Shown here piece after piece: positions 1-13,030 of a stretch of 64,000 nucleotides of DNA. Positions within the stretch are counted from its first letter, which is position 1. Every line of letters begins with the position of its first letter. The notes under the pieces were generated by a model. It did no database searches. It saw nothing but the letters and a program-made list of their open reading frames with translations, and had not been told where the DNA came from. The DNA comes from Megascapheus bottae (taxonomy: Eukaryota > Chordata > Mammalia > Rodentia > Geomyidae): assembly GCA_024803745.1 (NCBI GenBank), contig JANJXV010000016.1, positions 45,713,763-45,777,762 of the forward strand, written 5' to 3'. The translations under genes were made by a program, and so were the position numbers.

Positions 1-204
1 ACAGTGTTTTCAAATGAGCTCTGCTTCACTTGGTCTTCCAGATTCCCCAGGAAGGACACAAAGCAAATCCACATCCCAGCCTCTGCATGTGGCCCAGGTT
101 TGTGGACTGGGCCCAAGTTCCTTGCAGACAGAACAAACTTCCCATTGTGGTGCTATTGTTAGGAGAGAGACCAGAAACTGCCATTGCTTTACTGACGCAC
201 CACC
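1..204. other. Left single-copy flank, no gene seen
   Basis: This short stretch has ordinary mixed composition and no recognisable exon, repeat or motif. Overlapping open frames of 60-120 codons occur on both strands, but they run on into simple sequence and show no family resemblance. It marks the unique DNA to the left of the giant tandem array. Confidence 0.6.
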
Positions 205-399
205 CATGCACTCATCTTCCTACGCCTTCTCATCTTTCATCTGTCTACTCACATACAACTCATCACTCCTTACCACCCACCCTTCAACCACCAACTCATC
301 CCTCCCCCCATCTACTAATCCACCACCATCGCCCATGCACCAGTCCACTAGTTCACCACCAGACATCCATTGACTGATCCACCACCAGAAATCCTTCCG
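205..399. repeat. Decayed ATCC/ACC-rich simple sequence flanking the array
   Basis: The strand is almost free of G and is made of irregular CATC, CCACC and CATCC words without a fixed period. The vocabulary (ACCACC, CATCCATT, CCACTAG) is the same as in the adjacent minisatellite unit. It therefore looks like older, decayed array material or the simple sequence from which the unit arose. The origin is inferred. Confidence 0.55.
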
Positions 400-461
400 T
401 ACATACATGCATACACACATACATACGTGTATACACACATACATATATACATACATACATT
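400..461 (+). repeat. (ACAT)n-like microsatellite
   Basis: About 60 bp of interrupted ACAT/ATAC tetranucleotides (acatacatgc, acatatatac, atacatacat) sits directly at the left edge of the minisatellite. It gives an alternating purine-pyrimidine tract. Confidence 0.75.
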
Positions 462-2219
462 GTCCAGTCATAAATCTCTACCCATTTGTCCATCACCTTC
501 CCCTGGTCCTCCTCCAGTCATCCATCATCTCCACTGGTCCTCCTCCAGTCATCCATCACCCTCCACTGGTCCTCCTCCAGCCATCCATCACCTCCACTGG
601 TCTTCCTCCAGTCATCCATCACCCTCCACTGGTCCTCCTCCAGTCATCCATCACCTCCACTGGTCCTCCTCCAGTCATCCATCACCCTCCACTGGTCCTC
701 CTCCAGTCATCCATCACCCTCCCCTGGTCCTCGTCCAGTCATCCATCACCTCCACTGGTCCTCCACCACTCATCCATCACCCTCCACTGGTCCTCCTCCA
801 GTCATCCATCACCTCCACTGGTCCTCCTTCAGTCATCCATCACCCTCCACTGGTCCTCCTCCAGTCATCAATCACCCTCCCCTGGTCCTCCTCCAGTCAT
901 CCATCACCTCCACTGGTCCTCCACCAGTCATCCATCACCCTCCACTGGTCCTCCTCCAGTCACCAATCACCCTCCCCTGGTCCTCCACCAGTCATCCATC
1001 ACCCTCCCCTGGTCAAACTCCAGTCATCCATCACCCTCCACTGATCCTCCTCCAGTCATCCATCACCCTCGCCTGGTCAACCTCCAGTCATCCATCACCC
1101 TCCACTGGACCTCCACCAGTCATCCATCACCCTCCCCTAGTCCTCCTCCAGTCATCCATCACCCTCCACTGGTCCTCCTCCAGTCATCCATCACCCTCCA
1201 CTGGTCCTCCTCCAGTCATCCATCACCCTCCCCTAGTCCTCCTCCAGTCATCCATCACCCTCCACTGGTCCTCCTCCAGTCATCCATCACCCTCCCCTGG
1301 TCCTCCACCAGTCATCCATCACCTCCCCTGGTCCTCCACCAGTCATCCATCACCTCCACTGGTCCTCCTCCAGTCATCCATCACCCTCCACTGGTCCTCC
1401 TCCAGTCATCCATCACCCTCCACTGGTCCTCCTCCAGTCATCCATCACCTCCATTGGTCCTCCTCCAGTCATCCATCACCCTCCACTGCTCCTCCTCCAG
1501 TCATCCATCACCCTCCACTGGTCCTCCTCCAGTCATCCATCACCCTCCACTGCTCCTCCTCCAGTCATCCATCACCCTCCACAGGTCCTCCTCCAGTCAT
1601 CCATCGCCCTCCACTGGTCCTCCTCCAGTCATCCATCGCCCTCCCCTGGTCCTCCACCAGTCATCCATCACCTCCCCTGTTCCTCCACCAGTCATCCATC
1701 ACCTCCACTGGTCCTCCTCCAGTCATCCATCGCCCTCCACTGGTCCTCCTCCAGTCATCCATCGCCCTCCCCTGGTCCTCCTCCAGTCATCCATCACCCT
1801 CCACTGGTCCTCCACCAGTCATCCATCGCCCTCCACTGGTCTTCCTCCAGTCATCCATCACCTCCCCTGGTCCTCCTCCAGTCATCCATCGCCCTCCACT
1901 GGTCCTCCTCCAGTCATCCATCGCCCTCCCCTGGTCCTCCTCCAGTCATCCATCGCCCTCCACTGGTCCTCCTCCAGTCATCCATCACCTCCACTAGTCC
2001 TCCTCAAGTCATCCATCACCCTCCACTGGTCCTCTTCCAGTCATCCATCACCTCCACTGGTCCTCCTCCAGACATCCATCACCCTCCACTGGTCCTCCTC
2101 CAGTCATCCATCACCTCCACTGGTCCTCCAGCAGTCATCCATCGCCCTCCCCTGTTCCTCCACCAGTCATCCATCACCTCCACTGGTCCTCCAGCAGTCA
2201 TCCATCACCCTCCCCTGGT

Positions 2220-4229
2220 CCTCCTCCAGTCATCCATCACCCTCCACTGTTCCTCCTCCAGTCATCCATCACCCTCCACTGGTCCTCCTCCAGTCATCCA
2301 TCATCCTCCACTGGTCCTCCTCCAGTCATCCATCACCTCCACTGGTCCTCCTCCAGTCATCCATCACCATCCACTGGTTCTCCTCCAGTCATCCATCACC
2401 ATCCACTGGTTCTCCTCCAATCATCCATCCCCTCCACTGGTCCTCCACCAGTCATCCATCGCGCTCCACTGGCCATCCTCCAGTCATCCATCACCTCCAT
2501 CGGTCCTCCTCCAGTCATCCATCACCCTCCCCTGGTCCTCCACCAGTCATCCATCACCCTCCACTGGTCTTCCTCCAGTCATCCATCACCCTCCACTGGT
2601 CCTCGTCCAGTCATCCATCACCTCCACTGGTCCTCCTCCAGTCATCCATCACCCTCCCCTAGTCCTCGTCCAGTCATCCATCACCTCCACTGGTCCTCCT
2701 CCAGTCATCCATCGTCATCCAGTGGTCCTCCTCCAGTCATCCATCACCCTCCACTGGTCCTCCTCCAGTCATCCATCACCTCCACTGGTCCTCCTCCAGT
2801 CATCCATCAGCCTCCACTGCTCCTCCTCCAGTCATCCATCGCCCTCCACTGGTCCTCCTCCAGTCATCCATCGCCCTCCACTGGTCCTCCTCCAGTCATC
2901 CATCACCGTCCACTGGTCCTCCTCCAGTCATCCATTACCCTCCACTGGTCCTCCTCCAGTCATCCATCACCCTCCACTGGTCCTCCTTCAGTCATCCATC
3001 ACCTCCACTGGTCTTCCTCCAGTCATCCATCAGCTCCACTGGTCCTCCTCCAGTCATCCATTACCCTCCACTGGTCCTCCTCCAGTCATCCATCACCCTC
3101 CACTGCTCCTCCTCCAGTCATCCATCACCTCCACTGGTCTTCCTCCAGTCATCCATCACCTCCACTGGTCCTCCTCCAGTCATCCATCACCTCCATTGGT
3201 CCTCCTCCAGTCATCCATCACCCTCCACTGCTCCTCCTCCAGTCATCCATCACCCTCCACTGGTCCTCCTCCAGTCATCCATCATCCTCCACTGGTCCTC
3301 CTCCAGTCATCCATCACCTCCACTGGTCCTCCTCCAGTCATCCATCACCATCCACTGGTCCTCCTGCAGTCATCCATCACCATCCACTGGTTCTCCTCCA
3401 ATCATCCATCCCCTCCACTGCTCCTCCACCAGTCATCCATCACCCTCCACTGGTCCTACTCTAGTCATCCATCGCCCTCCACTGGCCCTCCTCCAGTCAT
3501 CCATCACCTCCATTGGTCCTCCTCCAGTCATCCATCACCCTCCCCTGGTCCTCCACCAGTCATCCATCACCCTCCACTGGTCTTCCTCCAGTCATCCATC
3601 ACCCTCCACTGGTCCTCGTCCAGTCATCCATCACCTCCACTGGTCCTCCTCCAGTCATCCATCACCCTCCCCTAGTCCTCGTCCAGTCATCCATCACCTC
3701 CACTGGTCCTCCTCCAGTCATCCATCGTCATCCAGTGGTCCTCCTCCACTCATCCATCACCCTCCACTGGTCCTCCTCCAGTCATCCATCACCTCCACTG
3801 GTCCTCCTCCAGTCATCCATCAGCCTCCACTGCTCCTCCTCCAGTCATCCATCGCCCTCCACTGGTCCTCCTCCAGTCATCCATCGCCCTCCACTGGTCC
3901 TCCTCCAGTCATCCATCACCGTCCACTGGTCCTCCTCCAGTCATCCATTACCCTCCACTGGTCCTCCTCCAGTCATCCATCACCCTCCACTGGTCCTCCT
4001 TCAGTCATCCATCACCTCCACTGGTCTTCCTCCAGTCATCCATCAGCTCCACTGGTCCTCCTCCAGTCATCCATTACCCTCCACTGCTCCTCCTCCAGTC
4101 ATCCATCACCCTCCACTGCTCCTCCTCCAGTCATCCATCACCTCCACTGGTCTTCCTCCAGTCATCCATCACCTCCACTGGTCCTCCTCCAGTCATCCAT
4201 CACCTCCATTGGTCCTCCTCCAGTCATCC
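2220..4229 (+). repeat. Internal duplication of the array, offset 1013 bp
   Basis: The order of variant units in about 2490-3216 is repeated in about 3503-4229. Rare words line up at a constant distance: ATCGTCATCC at 2711 and 3724, CATCCATCAG at 2801 and 3814, CATCAGCTCC at 3028 and 4041, all 1013 bp apart. The match extends left to about 2220/3240 with an insertion or deletion of a few units. Copies differ at scattered bases. This is a tandem higher-order duplication of about 32 units. Confidence 0.85.
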
Positions 4230-6770
4230 ATCACCTCCACTGGTCCTCCTCCTGTCATCCATCACCCTCCACTGGTCCTCCTCCAGTCTTCCATCACCAT
4301 GCACTGGTCCTCTACCAGTCATCCATCACCCTCCACTGCTCCTCCTCCAGTCATCCATCACCCTCCACTGGTCCTCCTCCAGTCATCCATCACCTCCATT
4401 GGTCCTCCTCCAGTCATCCATCACCCTCCAGTGCTCCTCCTCCAGTCATCCATCACCCTCCACTGGTCCTCCTCCAGTCATCCATCACCCTCCACTGCTC
4501 CTCCTCCAGTCATCCATCACCCGCCACTGGTCCTCCTCCAGTCATCCATCGCCCTCCACTGCTCCTCCTCCAGTCATCGATCGCCCTCCCCTGGTCCTCC
4601 ACCAGTCATCCATCACCTCCCCTGGTCCTCCACCAGTCATCCATTACCTCCACTGGTCCTTCTCCAGTCATCCATCACCCTCCACTGCTCCTCCTCCAGT
4701 CATCCATCACCCTCCACTGGTCCTCCTCCAGTCATCCATCACCTCCATTGGTCCTCCTCCAGTCATCCATCACCCTCCACTGCTCCTCCTCCAGTCATCC
4801 ATCACCCTCCACTGGTCCTCCTCCAGTCATCCATCACACTCCACTGGTCCTCCTCCAGTCATCCATCAGCCTCCACTGGTCCTCCTCCAGTCATCCATCG
4901 CCCTCCCCTGGTCCTCCACCAGTCATCCATCACCTCCCCTGGTCCTCCACCAGTCATCCATCACCTCCACTGGTCCTCCTCCAGTCATCCATCGCCCTCC
5001 ACTGGTCCTCCTCCAGTTATCCATCGCCCTCCCCTGGTCCTCCTCCAGTCATCCATCACCCTCCACTGGTCCTCCTCCAGTCATCCATCACCTCCATTGG
5101 TCCTCCTCCAGTCATCCATCACCCTCCACTGCTCCTCCTCCAGTCATCCATCACCCTCCACTGGTCCTCCTCCAGTCATCCATCACCCTCCACTGCTCCT
5201 CCTCCAGTCATCCATCACCCTCCACTGGTCCTCCTCCAGTCATCCATCACCTCCACTGGTCTTCCTCCAGTCATCCATCACCTCCACTGGTCGCCTCTAG
5301 TCATCCATCACCTCCACTGGTCCTCCTCCAGTCATCCATCACCTCCAGTGGTCCTCCTCCAGTCATCCATCACCCTCCACTGGTCCTCCTCCAGTCATCC
5401 ATCACCATCCACTGGTCCTCCACCAGTCATCCATCACCCTCCACTGGTCCTCCTCCAGTCATCCATTACCCTCCACTGGCCCTCCTCCAGTCATCCATCA
5501 CCTCCATTGGTCCTCCTCCAGTCATCCATCACCTCCACTGGTGCTCCTCCAGTCATCCATCACCCTCCACTGGTCCTCCTCCGGTCTTCCATCACCATGC
5601 ACTGGTCCTCTACCAGTCATCCATCACCCTCCACTGCTCCTCCTCCAGTCATCCATCACCCTCCACTGGTCCTCCTCCAGTCATCCATCACCTCCATTGG
5701 TCCTCCTCCAGTCATCCATCACCCTCCACTGCTCCTCCTCCAGTCATCCATCACCCTCCACTGGTCCTCCTCCAGTCATCCATCACCCTCCACTGCTCCT
5801 CCTCCAGTCATCCATGGCCCGCCACTGGTCCTCCTCCAGTCATCCATCGCCCTCCACTGCTCCTCCTCCAGTCATCCATCGCCCTCCCCTGGTCCTCCAC
5901 CAGTCATCCATCACCTCCCCTGGTCCTCCACCAGTCATCCATCACCTCCCCTGGTCCTCCACCAGTCATCCTTTACCTCCACTGGTCATCCTCCAGTCAT
6001 CCATCCCCTCCACTGGTCCTCGTCCAGTCATCCATCACCTCCACTGGTCCTCCTCCAGTCATCCATCACCTCCACTGGTCCTCCTCCAGTCATCCATCGC
6101 CCTCCTCTGGTCCTCCTCCAGTCATTGATCACCCTCCACTGGTCCTCCACCAGTCATCCATCGCCCTCCACTGGTCCTCCTCCAGTCATCCATCACCTCC
6201 CCTGGTCCTCTTCCAGTCATCCATCGCCCTCCACTGGTCCTCCTCCAGTCATCCATCGCCCTCCCCTGGTCTTCCTCCAGTCATCCATCGCCCTCCACTG
6301 GTCCTCCACCAGTCATCCATCAGCTCCACTGGTCATCCTCCAGTCATCCATCACCCTCCACTGGTCCTCCTCCAGTCATCCATCATCTCCACTGGTCATC
6401 CTCCAGTCATCCATCCCCTCCACTGGTCCTCGTCCAGTCATCCATCACCTCCACTGGTCCTCCTCCAGTCATCCATCACCTCCACTGATCATCCTCCAGT
6501 CATCGATCCCCTCCACTGGTCCTCCACCAGTCATCCATCACCTGCACTGGTCCTCCTCCAGTCATCCATCACCCTCCACTGGTCCTCCTCCAGTCATCCA
6601 TCACCCTCCACTGGTCCTCCACCAGTCATCCATCACCTCCACTGGTCCTCCAGCAGTCATCCATCGCCCTCCCCTGTTCCTCCACCAGTCATCCATCACC
6701 TCCACTGGTCCTCCAGCAGTCATCCATCACCCTCCCCTGGTCCTCCTCCAGTCATCCATCACCCTCCACT
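4005..6770 (+). repeat. Higher-order block A, copy 1 (about 2.77 kb)
   Basis: This block recurs at about 8298-11062. Five rare words keep a 4292-4293-bp distance: CCTGTCATCC at 4251 and 8544, TCGCCTCTAG at 5291 and 9584, TCCATGGCCC at 5811 and 10103, GTCATTGATC at 6121 and 10413, and CATCGATCCC at 6501 and 10793. The change from 4293 to 4292 reflects one 31/32-bp switch near 5430/9720. Homology ends near 6770, where the unit order of the two copies diverges. Confidence 0.88.
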
Positions 6771-6999
6771 GGTCCTCCTCCAGTCATCCATCACCCTCCA
6801 CTGGTCCTCCACCAGTCATCCATCACCTCCACTGGTCCTCCAGCAGTCATCCATCGCCCTCCCCTGTTCCTCCACCAGTCATCCATCACCTCCACTGGTC
6901 CTCCTCCAGTCATCCATCACCCTCCACTGGTCCTCCTCCAGTCATCCATCACCTCCACTGGTCTTCCTCCAGTCATCCATCACCTCCACTGGTCCTCCT

Positions 7000-8135
7000 C
7001 CAGTCATCCATCACCCTCCACTGGTCCTCCTCCAGTCATCCATCACCCTCCACTGGTCCTCCTCCAGTCATCCATCACCTCCACTGGTCTTCCTCCAGTC
7101 ATCCATCGCCTCCACTGGTCCTCCTCCAGTCATCCATCACCTCCATTGGTCCTCCTCCAGTCATCCATCACCTCCACTGATCCTCCTCCAGTCATCCATC
7201 ACCCTCCACTGGTCCTCCTCCAGTCTTCCATCACCATGCACTGGTCCTCTACCAGTCATCCATCACCCTCCACTGCTCCTCCTCCAATCATCCATCACCC
7301 TCCACTGGTCCTCCTCCAGTCATCCATCACCTCCATTGGTCCTCCTCCAGTCATCCATCACCCTCCACTGCTCCTCCTCCAGTCATCCATCACCCTCCAC
7401 TGGTCCTCCTCCAGTCATCCATCACCCGCCACTGGTCCTCCTCCAGTCATCCATCACCTCCACTGCTCCTCCTCCAGTCATCCATCACCCTCCACTGGTC
7501 CTCCTCCAGTCATCCATCACCCGCCACTGGTCCTCCTCCAGTCATCCATCGCCCTCCACTGCTCCTCCTCCAGTCATCCATCGCCCTCCCCTGGTCCTCC
7601 ACCAGTCATCCATCACCTCCCCTGGTCCTCCACCCGTAATCCATTACCTCCACTGGTCCTCCTCCAGTCATCCATCACCCTCCACTGCTCCTCCTCCAGT
7701 CATCCATCACCCTCCACTGGTCCTCCTCCAGTCATCCATCACCTCCATTGGTCCTCCTCCAGTCATCCATCACCTCCACTGGTCCTCCTCCAGTCATCCA
7801 TCACCCTCCACTAGTCCTCCTCCAGTCTTCCATCACCATGCACTGGTCCTCTACCAGTCATCCATCACCCTCCACTGCTCCTCCTCCAGTCATCCATCAC
7901 CCTCCACTGGTCCTCCTCCAGTCATCCATCACCTCCATTGGTCCTCCTCCAGTCATCCATCGCCCTCCACTGGTCCTCCACCAGTCATCCATCACCTCCA
8001 CTGGTCCTCCACCAGTCATCCATCACCCTCCACTGGTCCTCCTCCAGTCATCCATCACCTCCACTGGTCATCCTCCAGTCATCCATCCCCTCCACTGGTC
8101 CTCGTCCAGTCATCCATCACCTCCACTGGTCCTCC
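7000..8135 (+). repeat. Higher-order block B, copy 1 (about 1.1 kb)
   Basis: The unit order here recurs at about 11895-13030 with a constant offset of 4895 bp. Anchors are the ATGCACTGG variant at 7236/12131 and 7838/12733, CCAATCA at 7284/12179, GTAATCCATTACC at 7636/12531 and GGTCATCC at 8066/12961. The offset is about 600 bp larger than for block A. About 600 bp of array was therefore gained between the blocks in the right copy or lost in the left one. Confidence 0.87.
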
Positions 8136-8297
8136 TCCAGTCATCCATCACCTCCACTGGTCCTCCTCCAGTCATCCATCACCTCCATTGGTCCTCCTCC
8201 AGTCATCCATCGCCCTCCACTGGTCCTCCACCAGTCATCCATCACCTCCACTGGTCCTCCTCCAGTCATCCATCACCCTCCACTGGTCCTCCACCAG

Positions 8298-11062
8298 TCA
8301 TCCATCACCTCCACTGGTCTTCCTCCAGTCATCCATCAGCTCCACTGGTCCTCCTCCAGTCATCCATTACCCTCCACTGCTCCTCCTCCAGTCATCCATC
8401 ACCCTCCACTGCTCCTCCTCCAGTCATCCATCACCTCCACTGGTCTTCCTCCAGTCATCCATCACCTCCACTGGTCCTCCTCCAGTCATCCATCACCTCC
8501 ATTGGTCCTCCTCCAGTCATCCATCACCTCCACTGATCCTCCTCCTGTCATCCATCACCCTCCACTGGTCCTCCTCCAGTCTTCCATCACCATGCACTGG
8601 TCCTCTACCAGTCATCCATCACCCTCCACTGCTCCTCCTCCAGTCATCCATCACCCTCCACTGGTCCTCCTCCAGTCATCCATCACCTCCATTGGTCCTC
8701 CTCCAGTCATCCATCACCCTCCAGTGCTCCTCCTCCAGTCATCCATCACCCTCCACTGGTCCTCCTCCAGTCATCCATCACCCTCCACTGCTCCTCCTCC
8801 AGTCATCCATCACCCGCCACTGGTCCTCCTCCAGTCATCCATCGCCCTCCACTGCTCCTCCTCCAGTCATCGATCGCCCTCCCCTGGTCCTCCACCAGTC
8901 ATCCATCACCTCCCCTGGTCCTCCACCAGTCATCCATTACCTCCACTGGTCCTTCTCCAGTCATCCATCACCCTCCACTGCTCCTCCTCCAGTCATCCAT
9001 CACCCTCCACTGGTCCTCCTCCAGTCATCCATCACCTCCATTGGTCCTCCTCCAGTCATCCATCACCCTCCACTGCTCCTCCTCCAGTCATCCATCACCC
9101 TCCACTGGGCCTCCTCCAGTCATCGATCACACTCCACTGGTCCTCCTCCAGTCATCCATCAGCCTCCACTGGTCCTCCTCCAGTCATCCATCGCCCTCCC
9201 CTGGTCCTCCACCAGTCATCCATCACCTCCCCTGGTCCTCCACCAGTCATCCATCACCTCCACTGGTCCTCCTCCAGTCATCCATCGCCCTCCACTGGTC
9301 CTCCTCCAGTTATCCATCGCCCTCCCCTGGTCCTCCTCCAGTCATCCATCACCCTCCACTGGTCCTCCTCCAGTCATCCATCACCTCCATTGGTCCTCCT
9401 CCAGTCATCCATCACCCTCCACTGCTCCTCCTCCAGTCATCCATCACCCTCCACTGGTCCTCCTCCAGTCATCCATCACCCTCCACTGCTCCTCCTCCAG
9501 TCATCCATCACCCTCCACTGGTCCTCCTCCAGTCATCCATCACCTCCACTGGTCTTCCTCCAGTCATCCATCACCTCCACTGGTCGCCTCTAGTCATCCA
9601 TCACCTCCACTGGTCCTCCTCCAGTCATCCATCACCTCCAGTGGTCCTCCTCCAGTCATCCATCACCCTCCACTGCTCCTCCTCCAGTCATCCATCACCA
9701 TCCACTGGTCCTCCACCAGTCATCCATCCCCTCCACTGGTCGTCCTCCAGTCATCCATTACCCTCCACTGGCCCTCCTCCTGTCATCCATCACCTCCATT
9801 GGTCCTCCTCCAGTCATCCATCACCTCCACTGGTGCTCCTCCAGTCATCCATCACCCTCCACTGGTCCTCCTCCGGTCTTCCATCACCATGCACTGGTCC
9901 TCTACCAGTCATCCATCACCCTCCACTGCTCCTCCTCCAGTCATCCATCACCCTCCACTGGTCCTCCTCCAGTCATCCATCACCTCCATTGGTCCTCCTC
10001 CAGTCATCCATCACCCTCCACTGCTCCTCCTCCAGTCATCCATCACCCTCCACTGGTCCTCCTCCAGTCATCCATCACCCTCCACTGCTCCTCCTCCAGT
10101 CATCCATGGCCCGCCACTGGTCCTCCTCCAGTCATCCATCGCCCTCCACTGCTCCTCCTCCAGTCATCCATCGCCCTCCCCTGGTCCTCCACCAGTCATC
10201 CATCACCTCCCCTGGTCCTCCACCAGTCATCCATCACCTCCCCTGGTCCTCCACCAGTCATCCTTTACCTCCACTGGTCATCCTCCAGTCATCCATCCCC
10301 TCCACTGGTCCTCGTCCAGTCATCCATCACCTCCACTGGTCCTCCTCCAGTCATCCATCACCTCCACTGGTCCTCCTCCAGTCATCCATCGCCCTCCTCT
10401 GGTCCTCCTCCAGTCATTGATCACCCTCCACTGGTCCTCCACCAGTCATCCATCGCCCTCCACTGGTCCTCCTCCAGTCATCCATCACCTCCCCTGGTCC
10501 TCTTCCAGTCATCCATCGCCCTCCACTGGTCCTCCTCCAGTCATCCATCGCCCTCCCCTGGTCTTCCTCCAGTCATCCATCGCCCTCCACTGGTCCTCCA
10601 CCAGTCATCCATCAGCTCCACTGGTCATCCTCCAGTCATCCATCACCCTCCACTGGTCCTCCTCCAGTCATCCATCATCTCCACTGGTCATCCTCCAGTC
10701 ATCCATCCCCTCCACTGGTCCTCGTCCAGTCATCCATCACCTCCACTGGTCCTCCTCCAGTCATCCATCACCTCCACTGATCATCCTCCAGTCATCGATC
10801 CCCTCCACTGGTCCTCCACCAGTCATCCATCACCTGCACTGGTCCTCCTCCAGTCATCCATCACCCTCCACTGGTCCTCCTCCAGTCATCCATCACCCTC
10901 CACTGGTCCTCCACCAGTCATCCATCACCTCCACTGGTCCTCCAGCAGTCATCCATCGCCCTCCCCTGTTCCTCCACCAGTCATCCATCACCTCCACTGG
11001 TCCTCCAGCAGTCATCCATCACCCTCCCCTGGTCCTCCTCCAGTCATCCATCACCCTCCACT
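8298..11062 (+). repeat. Higher-order block A, copy 2 (about 2.77 kb)
   Basis: Second copy of the block at 4005-6770, at an offset of 4292-4293 bp. The two copies keep the same order of some 85-90 variant units with only scattered substitutions, so the duplication is much younger than the array. The right boundary is near 11062, where copy 1 continues with GGTCC and copy 2 with GTTCC followed by different unit order. Confidence 0.88.
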
Positions 11063-11894
11063 GTTCCTCCTCCAGTCATCCATCACCCTCCACTGGTCCT
11101 CCTCCAGTCATCCATCATCCTCCAGTGGTCCTCCCCCAGTCATCCATCACCTCCACTGATCCTCCTCCAGTCATCCATCACCATCCACTGGTCCTCCTCC
11201 AGTCATCCATCACCATCCACTGGTTCTCCTCAAGTCATCCATCAACTCCACTGGTCCTCCTCCAGTCATACATCACCCTCCACTGGTCCTACTCTAGTCA
11301 TCCATCGCCCTCCACTGGCCCTCCTCCAGTCATCCATCACCTCCATTGGTCCTCCTCCAGTCATCCATCACCCTCCCCTGGTCCTCCACCAGTCATCCAT
11401 CACCCTCCACTGGTCTTCCTCCAGTCATCCATCACCCTCCACTGGTCCTCGTCCTGTCATCCATCACCTCCACTGGTCCTCTTCCAGTCATCCATCACCC
11501 TCCCCTGGTCCTCGTCCAGTCATCCATCACCTCCACTGGTCCTCCTCCAGTCATCCATCGTCATCCACTGGTCCTCCTCCAGTCATCCATCACCCTCCAC
11601 TGGTCCTCCTCCAGTCATCCATCACCTCCACTGGTCGTCCTCCAGTCATCCATCGCCCTCCACTGCTCCTCCTCCAGTCATCCATCGCCCTCCACTGGTC
11701 CTCCTCCAGTCATCCATCGCCCTCCACTGGTCCTCCTCCAGTCATCCATCACCTCCACTGGTCCTCCTCCAGTTATCCATCACCCTCCACTGGTCCTCCT
11801 CCAGTCATCCATCACCCTCCACTGGTCCTCCTCCAGTCATCCATCACGTCCACTGGTCTTCCTCCAGTCATCCATCACCTCCACTGGTCCTCCT

Positions 11895-13030
11895 CCAGTC
11901 ATCCATCACCCTCCACTGGTCCTCCTCCAGTCATCCATCACCCTCCACTGGTCCTCCTCCAGTCATCCATCACCTCCACTGGTCTTCCTCCAGTCATCCA
12001 TCACCTACACTGGTCCTCCTACAGTCATCCATCACCTCCATTGGTCCTCCTCCAGTCATCCATCACCTCCACTGATCCTCCTCCAGTCATCCATCACCCT
12101 CCACTGGTCCTCCTCCAGTCTTCCATCACCATGCACTGGTCCTCTACCAGTCATCCATCACCCTCCACTGCTCCTCCTCCAATCATCCATCACCCTCCAC
12201 TGGTCCTCCTCCAGTCATCCATCACCTCCATTGGTCCTCCTCCAGTCATCCATCACCCTCCACTGCTCCTCCTCCAGTCATCCATCACCCTCCACTGGTC
12301 CTCCTCCAGTCATCCATCACCCGCCACTGATCCTCCTCCAGTCATCCATCACCTCCACTGCTCCTCCTCCAGTCATCCATCACCCTCCACTGGTCCTCCT
12401 CCAGTCATCCATCACCCGCCACTGGTCCTCCTCCAGTCATCCATCGCCCTCCACTGCTCCTCCTCCAGTCATCCATCGCCCTCCCCTGGTCCTCCACCAG
12501 TCATCCATCACCTCCCCTGGTCCTCCACCAGTAATCCATTACCTCCACTGGTCCTCCTCCAGTCATCCATCACCCTCCACTGCTCCTCCTCCAGTCATCC
12601 ATCACCCTCCACTGGTCCTCCTCCAGTCATCCATCACCTCCATTGGTCCTCCTCCAGTCATCCATCACCTCCACTGGTCCTCCTCCAGTCATCCATCACC
12701 CTCCACTGGTCCTCCTCCAGTCTTCCATCACCATGCACTGGTCCTCTACCAGTCATCCATCACCCTCCACTGCTCCTCCTCCAGTCATCCATCACCCTCC
12801 ACTGGTCCTCCTCCAGTCATCCATCACCTCCATTGGTCCTCCTCCAGTCATCCATCGCCCTCCACTGGTCCTCCACCAGTCATCCATCACCTCCACTGGT
12901 CCTCCTCCAGTCATCCATCACCCTCCACTGGTCCTCCTCCAGTCATCCATCACCTCCACTGGTCATCCTCCAGTCATCCATCCCCTCCACTGGTCCTCGT
13001 CCAGTCATCCATCACCTCCACTGGTCCTCC
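11895..13030 (+). repeat. Higher-order block B, copy 2 (about 1.1 kb)
   Basis: Second copy of the block at 7000-8135, offset 4895 bp. It ends near 13030, where copy 1 continues with CTCCAGTC units and copy 2 with CAGCAGTC units. Inside both copies the ATGCACTGG marker units are 602 bp apart. Confidence 0.87.
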
